Positions 43,544-51,723 of a stretch of DNA of 64,000 nt are shown in pieces. The translations under genes and the position numbers were made by a program. The stretch's first letter is position 1. The number at the start of each line of letters is the position of its first letter. The stretch is from Laspinema sp. D2d. GTDB lineage: Bacteria > Cyanobacteriota > Cyanobacteriia > Cyanobacteriales > Laspinemataceae. A model generated the notes under the pieces. It was not told where the DNA came from, searched no databases, and saw only the letters and a program-made list of their open reading frames with translations. Location of the stretch: positions 57,472-121,471 of the forward strand of contig NZ_JAMXFC010000007.1 in NCBI RefSeq assembly GCF_025370755.1. The letters are read 5' to 3'.

Positions 43544-43840
43544 CTATACCTCACGGAAGAATCGGGCTTGAGTGGGAGCAACATCTTGGTTCAGGTCTTG
43601 GTTCAGGTCTTGGTTCAGGTCTTGGTTTTGATCTACACTCTCTTGAGCTACTAACCTTGGGTCTTCCGAGGATTCATTCGCCTTGATGAGATTAACTACT
43701 TCTACCTCTACGAAAGAATGAACAGAAGTTTCACCCGAGGAATTACTAACCGCTGATTGAACAGGTGCAACTAAAAAAAAGCTGGCTTTAGCTCCCAGAA
43801 GGCAGGCCATTAGTAGATTAGAAGATTTCAAATAAGCCAT
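43544..43840 (-). CDS. Small secreted protein with NQDL tandem repeats
   Basis: This is a 98-aa protein. Residues 1-33 are a signal peptide ('NLLMACLLGAKASFFLVAPVQS' in shortened form). A mature acidic part follows, with a tandem repeat of the tetrapeptide NQDL three to four times near the C-terminus. The repeat reflects a 12-base DNA repeat. The ATG at 43840 has AAGGA about ten bases upstream and is preferred over the ATG at 43861. No domain is recognised. It lies on the same strand as the JmjC-like gene, about 270 bases before it, and could be its substrate. Confidence 0.55.
   Translation of the reverse strand: MAYLKSSNLLMACLLGAKASFFLVAPVQSAVSNSSGETSVHSFVEVEVVNLIKANESSEDPRLVAQESVDQNQDLNQDLNQDLNQDVAPTQARFFREV
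43585..43632. repeat. 12-bp tandem repeat within the secreted protein gene
   Basis: The unit cttggttcaggt occurs three times consecutively (43585-43620) and a fourth degenerate copy follows (43621-43632). It encodes NQDL repeats on the minus strand. Repeat number is likely variable between strains. Confidence 0.85.
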
Positions 43841-44528
43841 AAAACAAGATTCCTTAGTCAATGAATAGGTTTTTACTCAACTTACAGTAAGTGTATCATA
43901 ACACGATGATTACCTAATAACAACAAGATATCTTTATCTGTCTCAACTTAAGCTGGTTTTGGAGTATAGGGGTTGAAAAACTGGAGGCCGATTTTAGAAA
44001 AAAGGAATTAAACAATTTCAGCCTATCTCACTTCGCTGATTGTAATCTTCTTCATAGACACCCAATTTGAGAAATTTAATATTATACTTCTTACTCAATC
44101 ATTTTATGCTAAAGTTAGAAAACTACGCCCTTCTAATTTACCGATTCATTTAGACCTCTTCCAAAAATTTGCATTGATTGCCCTTTTCCTTCCCCTTGAG
44201 TTCCCTCCCTGGGTCTCCCTTAAATTCCCCTTAGATCCCCCTTAAAAAGGGGAAAGCCAGAGGAATCAATCTTTAATTCCTCGGGGAGGCTAGAGGAATT
44301 CGTGTTGAGTTCACAGGGGAAGCGAGAGTAATAAATACTGAAAAATTAAGCGGAGAAGGCCGATTTTTTTTGTAGACAGAGAAAGGAGTTAAGACTGATA
44401 ATCTTCTTGTAACTTTACGAGTTGATCGGGAGTATCCATGAATTAAACTCACTGGATAAGGTTCTGACTTCTGTTTTCAGCAAACTTCTATCTTCCACTC
44501 TTGCTCTTTTACCTGGGTAATATTAACC
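43841..44528. other. 690-base gene-free region
   Basis: This AT-rich stretch contains one recognisable element: a short hairpin CCCCTTAAAAAGGGG (44238-44252), of the type common as a dispersed repeat in cyanobacteria. No coding frame and no clear promoter were identified. It must hold the promoters of the two flanking divergent genes. Confidence 0.45.
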
Positions 44529-45113
44529 ATGCAATCCCTAAAAAAAGCTTTCTGTATCAGCTTCTTAGTTTTATCGGCTTGTACTTCTAGTCCCGTGAAT
44601 GATGTCAGTTCTCCCCCAAAGGAGACTACTCCTTCTGTTCCCTCTGTCCCGCAGAATGTTCCGGTTTCACTAGGGCCTATTCCTAATCCCATTTTCGAGG
44701 CAATTCTACCCCAAATTAAAGAAGGTACTCAAATTCCTATTCTCCTGCCTGATTATATTTTTGGATCCGATGGCGCCACTCCAGTTTATGCCATCATTGA
44801 GACCGTAACGGCCTCAGAATATCAACTCCTCTTAGGTTTTGCACCGGACTGTAATGGCGGTACTGCTTGTCGGCTTGGCACTGTTTCAGGACAAGAACTT
44901 TCCCCCGATAGCCCCGATTTAGAAGGTAAAGCTGTCCCCTTAGATGAGGGAATTACGGGCTATTTTATAGAGAGTGTTTGTGGTGCAAATTGCTCCGATT
45001 CTACGATGAGTTGGGACCAAAATGGCGCGCGCTATCAGATGGGAATCAAAGCTGGAAAACCGGAAGATTTGGTAAAAATGGCTAATTCTGCGATCGCCAG
45101 TGGGACCTATTAA
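44529..45113 (+). CDS. Lipoprotein of unknown function
   Basis: This is a 194-aa protein with a lipoprotein signal ('KKAFCISFLVLSAC', lipobox LSAC at about residues 15-18), then a Ser/Pro/Thr-rich linker up to about 48. The globular part has two pairs of Cys ('CNGGTAC' and 'CGANC') that may form disulfides. 'GTQIPILLPDYIFG' and 'AIASGTY' were noticed but no family was recognised. Its start ATG is well placed, and the protein is expected on the periplasmic side. Confidence 0.75.
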   Translation: MQSLKKAFCISFLVLSACTSSPVNDVSSPPKETTPSVPSVPQNVPVSLGPIPNPIFEAILPQIKEGTQIPILLPDYIFGSDGATPVYAIIETVTASEYQLLLGFAPDCNGGTACRLGTVSGQELSPDSPDLEGKAVPLDEGITGYFIESVCGANCSDSTMSWDQNGARYQMGIKAGKPEDLVKMANSAIASGTY

Positions 45114-45302
45114 GCTCAAGAGTGAGTGAGGCCGATCGCTCTTCAATTAAATACTTTTTTAGAGGATTTTGGCAACGGTCACAATCCTCTATTTTTTGGG
45201 GGCGATCGCTGAGATATCCTCTTTTGATTATCCCGTTCTAAAAATACTGAGTTAATAATCTGTTATTAATAATCTGATAAAAACCAGGCAAATTGTTTAA
45301 AT

Positions 45303-45408
45303 GTAAAGATTTGTAAATCTACTTGCGGGGTATCACCCCTCGCTGCTATATTAAATGGAGTAGATGCACCCTGATGGCAACGCCCACTCACCCAGTGGGC
45401 GTTTTTTT
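45303..45408 (+). repeat. First copy of a ~106-bp duplicated unit
   Basis: This unit is repeated 168 bases downstream (45471-45577) with one substitution in the aligned core. It begins with GTAAAGATTTGTAAATCTAC and ends with a hairpin plus T run. It includes a promoter-like pair: TTGCGG (45323-45328) and TATATT (45347-45352), spacer 18. Confidence 0.9.
45359..45408 (+). ncRNA. Candidate small RNA, copy 1
   Basis: A start near 45359 follows the -10 TATATT by about seven bases. The transcript would be about 50 nt and ends in a strong intrinsic terminator: ACGCCCACT (45380-45388) and AGTGGGCGT (45394-45402), with five loop bases and seven T. No ribosome site or useful reading frame is present. 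It is not recognisable as Yfr1 or another RNA I know. Confidence 0.65.
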
Positions 45409-45470
45409 ATCTACAATTTTGCAAATTGCAGTAGTGTAATTCGCTACAAATTCCCTAATCTCCAAGATTT

Positions 45471-45577
45471 GTAAAGATTTGTAAATCTACTTGCGGGGTA
45501 TTACCCCTCGCTGCTATATTAAATGGAGTAGATGCACCCTGATGGCAACGCCCACTCACCCAGTGGGCGTTTTTTTT
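45471..45577 (+). repeat. Second copy of the ~106-bp duplicated unit
   Basis: It is nearly identical to 45303-45408 (C to T at one position, one extra T in the run). The separating 62 bases show no similarity. Preservation of the promoter-like and terminator parts suggests a recent duplication, or selection on both. Confidence 0.9.
45527..45577 (+). ncRNA. Candidate small RNA, copy 2
   Basis: The -35 TTGCGG (45491-45496) and -10 TATATT (45515-45520) precede a predicted start near 45527. The terminator stem is ACGCCCACT (45548-45556) and AGTGGGCGT (45562-45570), ending in eight T. The predicted RNA is identical to copy 1 except for the T run. Confidence 0.65.
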
Positions 45578-45729
45578 GGATTTTTAGCAACAAACTGACC
45601 CGAGGCAGCAAGTTCCGCCCGGATCAATAAAACCCACACTCTCAAGGGTTGGGAGGAAGGCAAACAAAGCCTGCCTAAGCCCACTAATGGCTAAAAACGA
45701 CTTGTAATGCCCTCATGAGAAAGGGACCC

Positions 45730-47244
45730 TTACCACGATCGCAATGCCCGCAGTTGAGGGGTCTTCTTGGACTGATGCGCCTGCATCCGGATCAATACAT
45801 CATCTAAAATCTGCACAGCCTCCAAAATAAAAGGCCCTTTATTCAGCATCACGCATTCCGCCCGTTCCGCCATTGCTGCATCGGTAATTTCTGCCCGAGA
45901 GGGAATCCCCGTTTTAGCAAGGCTTTCGAGCACTTGGGTTGCCCAAATCACTGGAACTTGTGCGGCTTCACATAACCAGAGAATTTCCTCCTGAATTTCT
46001 GCTAACCGTTGAAAACCGAGCTCTACGGCTAAATCCCCACGGGCAATCATTACGCCAAAGGGTTGTTTACTCGCACCTTGCACAATTAATTCGGGGAGAT
46101 TTCGGACGGCTTCTTGGGTTTCGATTTTGGCAACGATCGCTAAAGTACGGGCTTTTTCCGGCGATCTCCGACTTAACTCCTGTTGCAATTGCCGCATATC
46201 TTCGGGAGTTTGGACGAAAGAATAGCCGACAATATCTGCGTGTTTGGCGACAAAATCCAAATCCTGTAAATCTTTATCCGTGAGGGAATTCAAGGGTAAA
46301 ACTGTCTCAGGAAAATTAATGCCTTTATCGGTTTTGAGTTTTTCCCCTTGGGGACGGGTGTGCGTCACGCGGAGGATTACTCCATTAGGCAGAATTGAGT
46401 CAACCATTGCCCCAAGTTTGCCATCATCAATCCAGACTGGATCACCGACTTTTAATACAGCGATCGCCTGGGGTAAGGTACAGCTTATACTAGATATTCC
46501 CTTTTGAGATTTGAGTTGAGTTGCCGATAAGACAAAGCGATCGCCAGGAAATAAGCGCTTCTTTTTATCCGAAGCGATTAACTTGCCGGTGCGAATTTTG
46601 GGACCGCTTAAATCAAAATAAACTTTGCAAGGATAGCCGGTTTCTACTTCTGCCCGTCGAATGGAATTCAGCATTTTTTCCCATTCCGATAGCGTATCAT
46701 GAGCACAATTAATCCGCAGACAATTTGCACCTTGAGTCAGTAAATTTCGGACTAATTCATAATTGTCAGCCGCTTCCGTGGGGAGAGTGACCATAATTCG
46801 GACACGGCGACTGGGGGAGGGAGAACCAAAGACGGCGCGGGCGCGGTAATTCAGAAGGCGATCGCCTCGGAAGAATGCCCGTAACGGAGGGCGTTTCGGC
46901 AAGGTTGCGGGGTCACGATGACAAACAGCCCCTAACGTGGCGATCGCTGCATCTAAATTCGGCAAAACCCGCGCCTCACTGCGTCCCAGAGAAGATAATC
47001 CCCAGGGAGTTAATGCCATTTGTAAATCGCGTAAATCCTGCCTTCGCAATGCTAAATAATAGGCAAAATTTAACCCACTAATTAAAAATGACCGCCTTTG
47101 AATTTCGGGTCGCCATTGTTCAAACAGTTCCCGACCCTCATTCTCAACGGTTTCACGCAGTTTAAGTAAAGCATTCAGAAGGTCTTCTGGGCTGCATAAT
47201 TCAGGAATAGGGAGTTGTAGCGGTTCAGAAATTAAGGTTGGCAT
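45730..47244 (-). CDS. Pyruvate kinase-like protein, no C-terminal domain, extended N-terminus
   Basis: This is a 504-aa protein. Residues 1-140 are an extension without a known domain. Residues 145-490 form the pyruvate kinase TIM barrel (A and B domains), with 'NCAHDTLSEWEKML', 'DLSGPKIRTG' (ADP/PEP site), 'AIVAKIETQEAVRNL', 'GVMIARGDLAVELG' and 'ATQVLESLAKTGIPSRAEITDAA'. The usual regulatory C-terminal domain (~130 aa) is missing, since the protein stops soon after the barrel. It may be unregulated by the usual effectors, or a paralogue with another role. No other pyruvate kinase is present in this window for comparison. Confidence 0.88.
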   Translation of the reverse strand: MPTLISEPLQLPIPELCSPEDLLNALLKLRETVENEGRELFEQWRPEIQRRSFLISGLNFAYYLALRRQDLRDLQMALTPWGLSSLGRSEARVLPNLDAAIATLGAVCHRDPATLPKRPPLRAFFRGDRLLNYRARAVFGSPSPSRRVRIMVTLPTEAADNYELVRNLLTQGANCLRINCAHDTLSEWEKMLNSIRRAEVETGYPCKVYFDLSGPKIRTGKLIASDKKKRLFPGDRFVLSATQLKSQKGISSISCTLPQAIAVLKVGDPVWIDDGKLGAMVDSILPNGVILRVTHTRPQGEKLKTDKGINFPETVLPLNSLTDKDLQDLDFVAKHADIVGYSFVQTPEDMRQLQQELSRRSPEKARTLAIVAKIETQEAVRNLPELIVQGASKQPFGVMIARGDLAVELGFQRLAEIQEEILWLCEAAQVPVIWATQVLESLAKTGIPSRAEITDAAMAERAECVMLNKGPFILEAVQILDDVLIRMQAHQSKKTPQLRALRSW

Positions 47245-47578
47245 GATACGTCACTGAATAAAATACTGAGTCAAATTTTTAGAAGATTTTTCACACAGCC
47301 GAGTCCGGAGTTTTCTCAGGTTGGTCTTGATGAAGATACTTCTATTCTATAAGACTCAAGGAATTTGACGACTGGGGGAGCAATAAATCTTAATGTGTAA
47401 GGCTGAAACCGATGGTAATTCAGGAAAATAGGGCGCTAACTGTTCAGGGATTTGACGTTAAGATTTGGGTAAACAATGTAACTTAGGTTCTATTCTTTTG
47501 GGTCCAGATATGCAGAATGGCAGGAGTTGCTTAAAAGTAACAATACAACGGCGATCGCTCCCTAAGAATCAGCCCAGC
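47245..47578. other. 330-base gene-free region
   Basis: Located between two minus-strand genes. It must include the promoter of the pyruvate kinase-like gene. I see no hairpin, repeat or convincing promoter in it. Confidence 0.35.
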
Positions 47579-48607
47579 CTAAACCCAATGAGTTCTTCTC
47601 CACAACACAATGCTCGTGAGCACCACAAATAACAAGCCAAACCACAAAAAATAAGCGACATTCGTAGCTTTTTCAGCTTTAGAAGCCAGTCCCCATTCCC
47701 CGGGACGAATCTTTTGCACCGAAAAGGTCAAAACCCCAGCTAAATTCAAGCAAACTAAATTCGTCAAAAACAGTAATATTGCCCCAACAGCCGCTTCCCA
47801 CCGTCCCGAACCTAGCAACATCCCAAACGTCACTAAAGGGGGCAATAATGCTACAGAAACCATTACCCCCACCAGTCCACTAATCGTTCCGGAAGTAAAC
47901 GACAATGCGCCAGCAATTCCCGACGCTAATGCCAACAAAACATCGGACCAGCGAACCCGAGTTCTTAAAGCAATTTCGGAAATATCCAAATTAATGGGAA
48001 TAAAAAATCCAATCACTAGGGATACAATTAGGGCTAGAGAAATTCCAAATATCCCAATTTGTAATGCTTTTTTGGCTAGGGTCATATCGCCCAAAGTCGT
48101 TGCCAGAGATAAGCCCATATTCGGACCTAATAAAGGGGCAATTACCATCGCTCCAATAATGATAGTCGAATCATCTCGCAACAAGCCGATCGCAGCAATA
48201 GTTACTGAAATCAACACCATGACAATATGCTGAAAATTCAATTCTAAATCTCGGTTAATTTGTTGTTGAAGTTCTTGTCGATTCCGCCTTGTACCCTGGG
48301 GGTATAATTCCACCTCGGGCAAAGGGCTATTATCCTTTTTCTCTGATGATTCACAAGGCAAAGGATGAGGCAAATAGGCACTAATCGGCATGAGAACAAT
48401 CCGAAAATCCTCCAGGGAGGAGAAATGACAAGAGAGGGTATCGATCGCCTCTTCGGCTTGTTGAGAAGACAGGATAATTTTAACTAACGTCTTCTCTTCA
48501 GAAATCGGGCTCTGCCAAATTGCCGTAACGGAGTGTTGTGGTAGCAACAACTCTACTTTTTCAGCACTTTCTTTGGGTAAAAATAATTCAAGTTGTCTTA
48601 GACTCAT
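47579..48607 (-). CDS. DUF389 integral membrane protein (TIGR00341-type)
   Basis: This is a 342-aa protein. The first ~110 residues are soluble and form an alpha/beta domain ('LRQLELFLPKESAEKVELLL'). About 7 transmembrane helices then carry the DUF389 core: 'STIIIGAMVIAPLLGPNMGLSLA', 'DVLLALASGIAGALSF' and 'LVGVMVSVALLPPLVTFGMLL'. The family is widespread and its function is not known; transport has been suggested. It has an ATG at 48607 and stands alone. Confidence 0.85.
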   Translation of the reverse strand: MSLRQLELFLPKESAEKVELLLPQHSVTAIWQSPISEEKTLVKIILSSQQAEEAIDTLSCHFSSLEDFRIVLMPISAYLPHPLPCESSEKKDNSPLPEVELYPQGTRRNRQELQQQINRDLELNFQHIVMVLISVTIAAIGLLRDDSTIIIGAMVIAPLLGPNMGLSLATTLGDMTLAKKALQIGIFGISLALIVSLVIGFFIPINLDISEIALRTRVRWSDVLLALASGIAGALSFTSGTISGLVGVMVSVALLPPLVTFGMLLGSGRWEAAVGAILLFLTNLVCLNLAGVLTFSVQKIRPGEWGLASKAEKATNVAYFLWFGLLFVVLTSIVLWRRTHWV

Positions 48608-49091
48608 TTAAAAAGTAATTGAATAAAGATAAGGACAACCGCATCGGGTTACCTTTTAATTTATCATAAATAGATAGCCACTGACCTGATCCGATCGGTA
48701 GAGATAAGCGAAGATCATGATAAAATCGGGGCGAGTCGAGATTAACTGCCACTCATTTGAGGTATGAAATTTTGTGAATTTTGCTCCTAAGCTCTGCCCA
48801 TTCGGGACCACTTCAGCTTAGGGATTTCCATAAAAAAACTTCTGCATTAGAAGTAATGCCGAATTATTCAAGCCGATTGGCGTTCTCTTTTGGGGGGTTG
48901 GGGGGATCTCTGATAGAAGATTTTATTTTGTGGAGTTCCCTTAGAGTATAATTGTCCAGCTAGTTTCAGGCGACATCTTCTTAAGTTGTTACAAATCGGT
49001 TCCCGTCTGGAAACGAGAGGAAGTTCCTGGAGTGAGGAGTCCCAGGTTATACCTGGGAACGAAAACAGATTTTATAGGTACGACGTATTTG
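48608..49091. promoter_or_regulatory. Leader region of the exopolysaccharide cluster
   Basis: About 480 bases before the first glycosyltransferase gene. It likely contains the promoter of the plus-strand cluster. Poly-G tracts and short repeats are seen near 48893-48905, but no clear promoter hexamers. Confidence 0.35.
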
Positions 49092-50234
49092 ATGGTAAAA
49101 AATTATGCTTTGGTGCATGAATGGCTGACGCCTTATGCAACTGGGGGTTCAGAATTGGTGGTTCAAGAAATTCTCAAGGCAGTGGATGCGGATCTGTATG
49201 CCCTGATTGATTTTGAATCAAAAAATCCCGAGAGTTATTTATTTAAACGGCAGATTGGCTCTACTTTTTTGCAACAGTTTCCCGGAGCGAAAAGAGGGGT
49301 ACAAAAATATTTACCGTTGTTACCCCTAGCGATTGAACAATTGGATTTGCGGGAATATCCGGTGATTTTATCCTCGTCTCATGCAGTGGCGAAGGGTGTC
49401 CTGGCGGCACCGCATCAGATGCACGTTTGTTACTGCCATACCCCGATGCGCTATGCCTGGGATTTAACCTTTGATTATCTTCAGAACAGTTCTGCGGGAC
49501 GAGGATTACCGGGAGTATTGACGCGGTATTTGCTGCATCAATTGAGACAGTGGGATGTGATTTCGGCGAATCGGGTGGATTATTTTATTGCGAATTCCCA
49601 GCATACCGCGCGGCGGATTTGGCGCTGTTATCGGCGGGAATCGGAGGTGATTTATCCCCCGGTGAATGTGGAACGGTTTCGGTTTGAACCCCAGAAGGAT
49701 GATTTTTATTTAACCGTGGCGCGGTTGGTGCCTTATAAGAAGGTGGGGACCATTGTGCGGGGATTTAATCAGTTGGGGAAACGGTTGGTGGTGATTGGGA
49801 CGGGTCCAGAGTTGGCAGAAATGCGGGCGATCGCCGGGCCCAATGTAGAGGTTCTGGGGGAACAACCGGATGCCGTAGTAGAGGATTATATGGCACGAGC
49901 GAAGGCGTTTGTGTATGCTGCCTGCGAGGATTTTGGGATTGCCTTAGTGGAGGCGCAAGCTTGTGGGACTCCTGTGATTGCTTATGGTGCCGGTGGAGCG
50001 TTAGAGACGGTCCTAGATATCCGAAATCATCCCTCTAAGGGGACTGGATTATTTTTTACTCAGCAAACGGAAGAGTCATTAATGGAGGCGGTGGAGCGCT
50101 TTGAAGGGTTGCGATCGCAGTTTAATCCCCAAGCGGGGCGGGACCAAGCGGCCCTGTTCACCCCCCAGGTGTTTCAGGAGCGTTACCGCCATTTTATCGA
50201 GGAGTGTTATCAGGAATTTCAGGCAAGAGATTGA
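49092..50234 (+). CDS. GT4-family glycosyltransferase
   Basis: This is a 380-aa family 4 glycosyltransferase (GT-B fold). The N-terminus 'ALVHEWLTPYATGGSELVVQEI' matches the acceptor domain. The donor domain has 'LTVARLVPYKKVGTIVRGFN', 'VVIGTGPELAEM' and the E-x7-E motif 'EDFGIALVEAQACGTPVIAYGAGGALE' in pieces, residues about 280-310. It transfers a sugar from a nucleotide donor, possibly GDP-fucose or GDP-mannose, to a lipid-linked exopolysaccharide precursor. The ATG at 49092 is where the family alignment starts; an upstream in-frame extension exists but does not look like protein. Confidence 0.9.
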   Translation: MVKNYALVHEWLTPYATGGSELVVQEILKAVDADLYALIDFESKNPESYLFKRQIGSTFLQQFPGAKRGVQKYLPLLPLAIEQLDLREYPVILSSSHAVAKGVLAAPHQMHVCYCHTPMRYAWDLTFDYLQNSSAGRGLPGVLTRYLLHQLRQWDVISANRVDYFIANSQHTARRIWRCYRRESEVIYPPVNVERFRFEPQKDDFYLTVARLVPYKKVGTIVRGFNQLGKRLVVIGTGPELAEMRAIAGPNVEVLGEQPDAVVEDYMARAKAFVYAACEDFGIALVEAQACGTPVIAYGAGGALETVLDIRNHPSKGTGLFFTQQTEESLMEAVERFEGLRSQFNPQAGRDQAALFTPQVFQERYRHFIEECYQEFQARD

Positions 50235-50569
50235 TAAAAATTCGGTTTTATGGTATATGGGTAAACAAGACTTGCTGGGACCCTTTAAGTTGGGCGATCG
50301 CACCACCAAATCAGCCAAACAATCTGGAATGCTGGGTTCCATCCCCTGTATCAATAATCTGCGATTTGAAAAGATTGAGGCGATGAGGGTGTAATCAACT
50401 CCTCCTGACGGGAAGTAAATCGGCATGAATCGCTCAGACTCAGAAAGACAGGCACTTTGAAAGAGTCGGTTTTGTCTGGGTGTCTGTGACCTGAACTCTC
50501 CAGACGCGGTGCAAAACGTCTGAAGGCTTTACAATCAGGACTGTGTGTGGTGTGAATTAAAGGAGTAAG
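50235..50569. other. 335-base intergenic region in the EPS cluster
   Basis: No gene or repeat was recognised. AAGGAG about five bases before the ATG at 50570 supports the start of the next gene. Confidence 0.4.
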
Positions 50570-51274
50570 ATGACTGCCGATAGCCAACTCATCTCCGGCA
50601 AAGTGATTCGGGCGGTTGCCAGACGGACCTTTTGGCCTTTCGTCCTGAGTGGGATCAACGGAGAATTTTCCAAGCGGCTGTTCGACGTTGTGTTTTCCCT
50701 GTGCGTTCTAATCGTGTTTTCCCCGGTTTACGCGATTTTGGGTCTGCTGATTTACATTAGCTCCCCCGGCCCAATTTTTTATGTGCAGGAGCGCGTTGGC
50801 AAGAACCGCCAAAAATTCGGATGTATTAAATTCAGGACAATGGTACTCAATGCCGATGAAGTTTTGCTGGATATCATGGAAACTTCCCCTCATCTGCGTC
50901 AAGAATTTGAGGATAATTTCAAACTCAAGCAAGACCCCAGAATTACTTGGATCGGGCATTTTCTAAGAATCACTAGCCTGGACGAATTTCCCCAATTTTG
51001 GAATGTTTTGAAAGGTGAAATGAGTGTGGTTGGGCCTCGACCTTTAGTGGTTGAAGAATTGCCCAAATATGGTCGATATATCGATAAAGTCCTGACTATT
51101 AAACCGGGCATTACCGGATTGTGGCAGGTCTCCGGTCGAAATGACATTCCCTATCCCAAACGCATCCAAATTGACGTTTATTATGTCAATTTTAAAAACT
51201 TGTGGATGGACCTGTGGATTGTCTTGAAAACCCTTAAAGTGGTGCTGTTCCCTAAAAATAATGGGGCGTATTAA
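50570..51274 (+). CDS. Exopolysaccharide sugar transferase (undecaprenyl-phosphate glycosylphosphotransferase)
   Basis: This is a 234-aa bacterial sugar transferase. One hydrophobic segment ('VFSLCVLIVFSPVYAILGLLIY', about 40-61) precedes the cytosolic domain with the conserved 'SPGPIFYVQERVGKNRQKF..KFRTM', 'DPRITWIGHFLRITSLDEFPQ' (shortened), 'GEMSVVGPRPL' and 'KPGITGLWQVSGRN'. It starts the polysaccharide unit by moving a sugar-1-phosphate to undecaprenyl phosphate. The SD AAGGAG supports the start. Together with the GDP-fucose pathway genes next to it, it suggests a fucose-containing polymer. Confidence 0.92.
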   Translation: MTADSQLISGKVIRAVARRTFWPFVLSGINGEFSKRLFDVVFSLCVLIVFSPVYAILGLLIYISSPGPIFYVQERVGKNRQKFGCIKFRTMVLNADEVLLDIMETSPHLRQEFEDNFKLKQDPRITWIGHFLRITSLDEFPQFWNVLKGEMSVVGPRPLVVEELPKYGRYIDKVLTIKPGITGLWQVSGRNDIPYPKRIQIDVYYVNFKNLWMDLWIVLKTLKVVLFPKNNGAY

Positions 51275-51723
51275 CGGGCGTTGTTGCTCTGAACTGCATC
51301 GGCGCTGGGCTGGTGCAGTTCATCCCCTTTAACAAACCGACTGCGATCGGGAATTATGCTGAGGACGTAAGGCTTCAGCAAATTTTTTGCATTTCCACCC
51401 CAAACCCCGGGAAAAAATTCAAGAAAACGGTGACAGTTGATACCCAGAGGAAGTACAATCCAGTAACATCCGGCAACGAAAACCGGATGACTCGATTGAC
51501 CAAAAATTCGCAAACACTACGCCAAAACTATAGGGTTCCTTCACAGTAACTGCCAAAATTCACGATAAAGTGAAAGACTGATTTGATAAATCCCCACCTG
51601 AGCGAAAAATTCCCAGGATCGGGGTCAAGACAAAAAATCATTAGGGTGCGGTTCAGTACAGACTCTGGCGATCGCCACTTAGAGTCCAAAGACTTAATTT
51701 GAGGTTGAGAGGAAAAATCAAAA
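51275..51723. promoter_or_regulatory. gmd: 450-base leader upstream of the intein-bearing gmd
   Basis: No gene is evident. The purine-rich GAGGTTGAGAGGAAAAATC right before the gmd ATG serves as ribosome site. No strong promoter could be identified. Confidence 0.4.

Noticed and set aside
45303-45577. Duplicated units as CRISPR or phage attachment sites
   Set aside because: There are only two copies, each much longer than a CRISPR repeat, with internal promoter and terminator. There is no integrase gene nearby.
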